Below are positions 60,724 to 64,000 of a stretch of DNA of 64,000 bases, piece by piece (the first letter of the stretch is position 1; every line of letters starts with the position of its first letter). The notes under the pieces are model-generated. The model had not been told where the DNA came from and ran no database searches. It saw nothing but the letters and a program-made list of their open reading frames with translations. Origin of the DNA: Lysinibacillus fusiformis (GTDB lineage: Bacteria; Bacillota; Bacilli; Bacillales_A; Planococcaceae); assembly GCF_007362955.1 (NCBI RefSeq), contig NZ_CP041696.1, positions 3,658,001 to 3,722,000 of the forward strand, written 5' to 3'. Both the position numbers and the translations under genes were made by a program.

Positions 60724-61403
60724 TCCTTTGGTACAGATAATTTATAGCCATAACCATAGATGGTTTGGATCAATTTGCCCTCAATATCCACTTTATTTCT
60801 CAAACTATTTATGTAAACGTTTAAGGAAGTTGCTTGATTACTTTGACCGTTTCCTTCCCACATATGATTTATTATTTGTTCCCTTGACAAGCTAATATTA
60901 ATGTTTTCATATAGGTAAAAGAATAATTTTTTTTCAGTTTTGCTTAATGGTATTTCGGTTCTTGTTTCACTGTTTAAAATTATATGTGCTTGTTTATTGA
61001 CAACTAAATCATTTATATAGACAAGATTACTATACCTGGATTGCAGTAGGTTTTTTAGCCTTGCAATAAGTTCTAACGGTTCAAACGGTTTAGGTATGAA
61101 GTCATCTCCCAACTCCAGCCCTTTGATTTTGTCATCAATTTGACTATGGGCTGTAAGAAAAATAACAGGCTTTTCAGGATAAACCGTTTTAATCCGTTTA
61201 CAGACCTCATACCCATTATCAAATGGTATTTCTATGTCCAATAAAAATATATCTATATTGCCAAAATCCGAGTAATTAAATCGATTATCCGTTTTCACAA
61301 TAACCTTATTAAAATAATCATTCAAAAATACATGTAAGAACTTTGATATAGTGGGATCATCCTCAAGAACAAAAATGTTTAATTTTTTAAGTGTGTCTTC
61401 CAT
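60720..61403 (-). CDS. OmpR-family response regulator with shortened active-site loop
   Basis: This 227-residue regulator has a receiver with FVLEDDPTISKFL, LLDIEIPFDNGYEVCKRI (phospho-Asp) and FLTAHSQ. The usual GADDYxxKPF loop reads ELGDDFIPKPFEPLELIARL, one residue shorter before the DD pair, while the Lys-Pro is kept. The winged helix is complete (IPLSKTEKKLFFYLYENINI, SLNVYINSLRNKVD and YGYGYKL). It is the partner of the downstream kinase and probably regulates the upstream ABC genes. Confidence 0.9.
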   Translation of the reverse strand: MEDTLKKLNIFVLEDDPTISKFLHVFLNDYFNKVIVKTDNRFNYSDFGNIDIFLLDIEIPFDNGYEVCKRIKTVYPEKPVIFLTAHSQIDDKIKGLELGDDFIPKPFEPLELIARLKNLLQSRYSNLVYINDLVVNKQAHIILNSETRTEIPLSKTEKKLFFYLYENINISLSREQIINHMWEGNGQSNQATSLNVYINSLRNKVDIEGKLIQTIYGYGYKLSVPKE

Positions 61404-61423
61404 GGCCAGGTTTCTTCTCCTTT

Positions 61424-62155
61424 TTATAGCTTCTTTTTATATATTATTCTTAAATTTATAATCAACATAATAGAATTTATTAGAATAAACAAACCTATAC
61501 CTATAATAATTGATGACATACCTCCTTCATAGTAAAATTCTTTATCAATTATATGCAATCCAAGTCTATACCCGAATGCTGTAGGTATGAAAAATGAAAA
61601 AGGTGCTGCCATTAGAATCATTGACAATAAAGAAATCCCTATCCCAATAGAGATGCTTGTCACTATATTTTTTGATAATTGAATAATTACGGAGAATGTT
61701 AATATTATAGTCGTAACAATTATTACGTTCAGGGTTGTATAAGAATAAATCAACTGCAGTATATCTTTAATACTACCGTCCACAAAAAAATAAAAAACAG
61801 ATAAAATAAGTAATTGTATTAAAAAGATAACTGACATAATGATTAAGCTTACAAAGATCTTGGAAAAAAGTAACCGAAAACGTGGGATATTATAAGTTAT
61901 CCAGTCCAAATATGTTTTGTTCTTAAATTCAATATAAAAAACATAGGAGATTAACACGCTTGAAATGATCGGCAACATCATAAAATACTGATTATAGTAG
62001 GTGAAGTAAAAACCACTATCAAGGCTTATATCTCCATTATTTATGGCAAAGTTAGCAAAGTTCATTAGTAATGGAATCAGGCTAAGCACCACAATAACCA
62101 GAATTGCTTTTTCGCTTTTTATTTTAATCCATTCATTTTTAATTAACTTAAGCAT
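61424..62155 (-). CDS. ABC transporter permease (lantibiotic-immunity-like, ABC-2 type)
   Basis: This 243-residue protein has six hydrophobic helices, starting MLKLIKNEWIKIKSEKAILV, a layout typical of EpiE/MutE/BcrB-like permeases that pair with an NisF-like ATPase. It overlaps the ATPase gene by 8 bases, indicating tight coupling. It is very AT-rich, like the whole operon. The substrate is inferred to be a membrane-active peptide. Confidence 0.83.
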   Translation of the reverse strand: MLKLIKNEWIKIKSEKAILVIVVLSLIPLLMNFANFAINNGDISLDSGFYFTYYNQYFMMLPIISSVLISYVFYIEFKNKTYLDWITYNIPRFRLLFSKIFVSLIIMSVIFLIQLLILSVFYFFVDGSIKDILQLIYSYTTLNVIIVTTIILTFSVIIQLSKNIVTSISIGIGISLLSMILMAAPFSFFIPTAFGYRLGLHIIDKEFYYEGGMSSIIIGIGLFILINSIMLIINLRIIYKKKL

Positions 62156-62999
62156 GTCTTTTCACCTCAATTAAATCTGAAGACATCAACTTGATATATA
62201 AGTTCTCCAAAGTAAGTTTTTGTACGTCCTTGTATATAAAATCCTTATCTGCCAGTAAATCATTAAACTTAATTTCACTTGCAATGAAATAGGTATCTTT
62301 TTTATTGTCTTCAAGTAATGTAATATCTTTTTTAACATTATTTTCTATGTGCTGTACTTTTCCGTACATATATATATCTTCTTCATTGTCAATTTCCAAG
62401 ATTTTTTCTCCGTTTCTCATGAATAACAAAGTGTCTGTAATCAAGGAAACTTCATTTAAATTATGACTCGAGATCAATATTATTCTGTCTTTATTTTTAA
62501 GATTCTTTTCTACAAGATCCCGCATATCCTTCATACCCATAGGATCTAACCCATTAGTAGGCTCATCCAACAGTAATAAATCAGGACTACCCATTAAGGC
62601 TTTTGCCACCCCCAATCGTTGTTTCATCCCCATGGATAATTCTTTAAACTTCTTTTGTTTAGCATCCACTAATCCGACTACCCTTAATAAGTAATTTATG
62701 CTAGAATCATCCTGATCAATATCGGCATATGATGCATGTAATTTCAGGTTTTCTATACAGGTTAAATTAGGGTAAAAGGCAGGGTATTCGATTAACTTTC
62801 CAATTGTTATGTTATCCGGTTTTTTGAGAATGTCACCCTTATAATTAATTGTATTTAATAACGTTTTAAATAACGTAGTTTTTCCTGCCCCATTTGGTCC
62901 CAATAGTCCATATACTTTCCCTTTTTCCAACTCAAGATTGATACTTTTTAGAATAGTATTTCCATTTACATCTAATGAAACGTTTTTCAAAGTTATCAT
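62148..62999 (-). CDS. ABC transporter ATP-binding protein (BcrA/NisF-like)
   Basis: This 283-residue ATPase has GLLGPNGAGKTTLFKTL (Walker A), signature LSMGMKQRLGVAKAL, LLLLDEPTNGLDPMG (Walker B) and SSHNLNEV. The signature LSMGMKQR and the C-terminal extension are typical of the lantibiotic/bacitracin-resistance subgroup. It teams with the overlapping permease gene. The ATG at 62999 on the minus strand has GGGAGTG upstream. The operon order is small membrane protein, ATPase, permease, regulator, kinase. Confidence 0.92.
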   Translation of the reverse strand: MITLKNVSLDVNGNTILKSINLELEKGKVYGLLGPNGAGKTTLFKTLLNTINYKGDILKKPDNITIGKLIEYPAFYPNLTCIENLKLHASYADIDQDDSSINYLLRVVGLVDAKQKKFKELSMGMKQRLGVAKALMGSPDLLLLDEPTNGLDPMGMKDMRDLVEKNLKNKDRIILISSHNLNEVSLITDTLLFMRNGEKILEIDNEEDIYMYGKVQHIENNVKKDITLLEDNKKDTYFIASEIKFNDLLADKDFIYKDVQKLTLENLYIKLMSSDLIEVKRHA

Positions 63000-63134
63000 T
63001 TCTTCACTCCCTCTATAAATGTTGATATATCAACGGTTTGACCCGTTTTTTTAGCAGTAAAAATATTTTTTCACCACATGATTCCTATAGCCTTTTCTAG
63101 TTTTTCAATTATTCAGCATTTGGTGAGTACGCTC

Positions 63135-63308
63135 CTAGTTGTTATATATAATTAAAAATGATATTATGCTAATGATATAAACAACAAATAATATTAATGC
63201 TGGTTTAAAATTACTGTTTTTAAATCCATTTTTCACTATCTCAATTATAAATAAGGAAGCAGACAGTAGAAATGAAACAATTGCCAGCAAAATGAACACT
63301 TTCTCCAT
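63135..63308 (-). CDS. Small two-helix membrane protein at the head of the ABC operon
   Basis: A 57-residue frame on the minus strand starts ATG at 63308 with AAAGGGGTG upstream. It encodes MEKVFILLAIVSFLLSASLF and a second helix ALILFVVYIISIISFLIIYN joined by a basic loop (KNGFKNSNFK). No family is recognised. The position, 135 bases before the ATPase gene on the same strand, suggests cotranscription and a role in peptide resistance or signalling; this is inference. Confidence 0.6.
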   Translation of the reverse strand: MEKVFILLAIVSFLLSASLFIIEIVKNGFKNSNFKPALILFVVYIISIISFLIIYNN

Positions 63309-63470
63309 AATTATTACACCCCTTTGACTTGTATTGTATCTGTACTATAATTCATGATTATTAAAAAAATATTAATAAAATGTAGACTAAGTATTTCTTT
63401 CCGAAGTAGTATTAGGATATTGCGTTTACAAAAGTAGAAATCTTGATAATAAGGACCGGAAAATCAATCT

Positions 63471-63510
63471 AAAAAGTCGCTTTCCTTATGTAAGGGAAAG
63501 CGACTTTTTG
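63471..63510. terminator. Bidirectional terminator
   Basis: AAAAAGTCGCTTTCC and GGAAAGCGACTTTTT form a perfect 15-bp stem. It insulates the ABC operon from upstream DNA. Confidence 0.85.
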
Positions 63511-63933
63511 TATAATCTTATTCAATTAAATGGCCGATTGTGGTATTGATTATAAATAATCGGATTTTGTTTCAAATAATCATTTTTTTTAAAACTACAA
63601 ATAGCAACAATAATGTACATTTTATATTTAATTATTCATATAAGTTCCTTTTGAATTACCTCAACATTAGATTGATGATTATAAAAAAAGATAGATAGAG
63701 CGAATTATGCTCTTCTATCTTTTTAATTTTTATGGCATATAATATGTGACATTAAATAAGAATTCACTATTTATAGTAGTTTCAACTTATATCTTGACTT
63801 TTAATAAAACAAAAGAAAACCGGCACTTTCTGTTCAAAATCGAACGAAAAGTGCTGGTTTTTACGATTGAAGAACATTCCATTTTAATAACGGAAGTATT
63901 TCAGTGCCCTCAACAAAAAGAGGTGGTTTTTAT
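63511..63933. other. Gene-free region with two further terminator stems
   Basis: Stems at 63684-63730 (AAAGATAG..AGAGC with GCTCT..CTATCTTT) and 63817-63864 (AAAACCGGCACTTTC with GAAAAGTGCTGGTTTT) are both terminator-like. The 66-codon frame crossing the second stem is rejected as a gene. Confidence 0.55.
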
Positions 63934-64000
63934 GTGGTTGTTGTGATAAAAAAGTGGTTTATTATCATTAACGCCGTCTTCTACGCCTTCTTTTGGGCCT
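63934..64000 (+). CDS. Start of a membrane protein gene (runs off window)
   Basis: GTG 63934 lies eight bases after AGGTGG and opens MVVVIKKWFIIINAVFYAFF into the window edge, which looks like an N-terminal membrane helix. GTG 63943 is an alternative. There is too little for a family call. Confidence 0.4.
   Translation, partial: MVVVIKKWFIIINAVFYAFFWA

Noticed and set aside
63746-63946. 66-codon plus frame near the right edge
   Set aside because: It spans a perfect terminator stem and has no ribosome site.
1-64000. tRNA or rRNA genes
   Set aside because: None of the intergenic regions showed a cloverleaf with a TTCGANNC-type arm or rRNA sequence on reading; a tRNAscan run would be decisive.

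Overview
The window looks like the chromosome of a low-G+C, spore-forming Bacillaceae bacterium, most like Lysinibacillus or a close relative. The evidence is strong AGGAGG-type ribosome binding sites, a GerA-family germination receptor subunit, a SplA-like spore protein, T-box and FMN leader RNAs, malate:quinone oxidoreductase and ResABC-type cytochrome c maturation. The genus is inferred from protein style, not from a search.

Layout. 0-7 kb: the 5' part of a DMT transporter gene, a VanW-type lipoprotein, a decaying soluble chemoreceptor, a HAD phosphatase, an ABC-F ATPase behind an elaborate attenuator-like leader, and an SDR. 7-11.3 kb: two nearly identical FMN riboswitches, a 21-bp tandem repeat, ribE-ribB-ribH (no ribD), and a GerA-type gene. 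11.5-15.6 kb: a DUF1540 protein, a C45-type amide hydrolase under a MerR-type promoter, a SpoOB-like sensor kinase, a 495-bp hairpin-rich repeat and a PspC protein. 15.9-20.1 kb: a broken group II intron, then a T-box-controlled aromatic amino acid permease. 20.3-27 kb is accessory: small secreted and membrane proteins, a truncated response regulator, a secreted protein with about 1 kb of (Gly-Asn)n repeats, and a secreted toxin/immunity-like pair between related short repeats.

27-38.8 kb is mostly housekeeping: histidine phosphatase, GNAT, Mqo, a small membrane protein with its MerR regulator, a Tad2/DUF2829-like protein, an SDR, a QueT-like transporter, an inverted second copy of the hairpin-rich repeat, PmbA/TldD, and an MBL hydrolase with a TetR regulator. 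39-45.3 kb is a c-type cytochrome module: di-haem peroxidase, ResC-ResB-ResA and a small cytochrome c lipoprotein. 45.8-53 kb: an amidinotransferase-family enzyme with a permease, a YqcI/YcgG protein, a ClpN-GNAT fusion, GNAT, GrpB and Nudix genes, and a divergent MarR/quinone-reductase pair. 53-57.8 kb: ABC exporter with a two-component system, then a MerR regulator whose promoter matches the one at 12 kb. 57.8-59.6 kb: a DUF4097-like gene cut by a decayed Tn554-type transposon. 59.7-63.3 kb: a lantibiotic-resistance-like operon (small membrane protein, ABC ATPase, permease, response regulator, kinase).

The strongest points for follow-up are the tandem FMN riboswitches, the ABC-F leader, the toxin/immunity pair, the Tad2-like gene, the (GN)n protein, the inverted pair of hairpin-rich elements and the shared MerR promoter. 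All family names come from reading translated sequence; no search was run.
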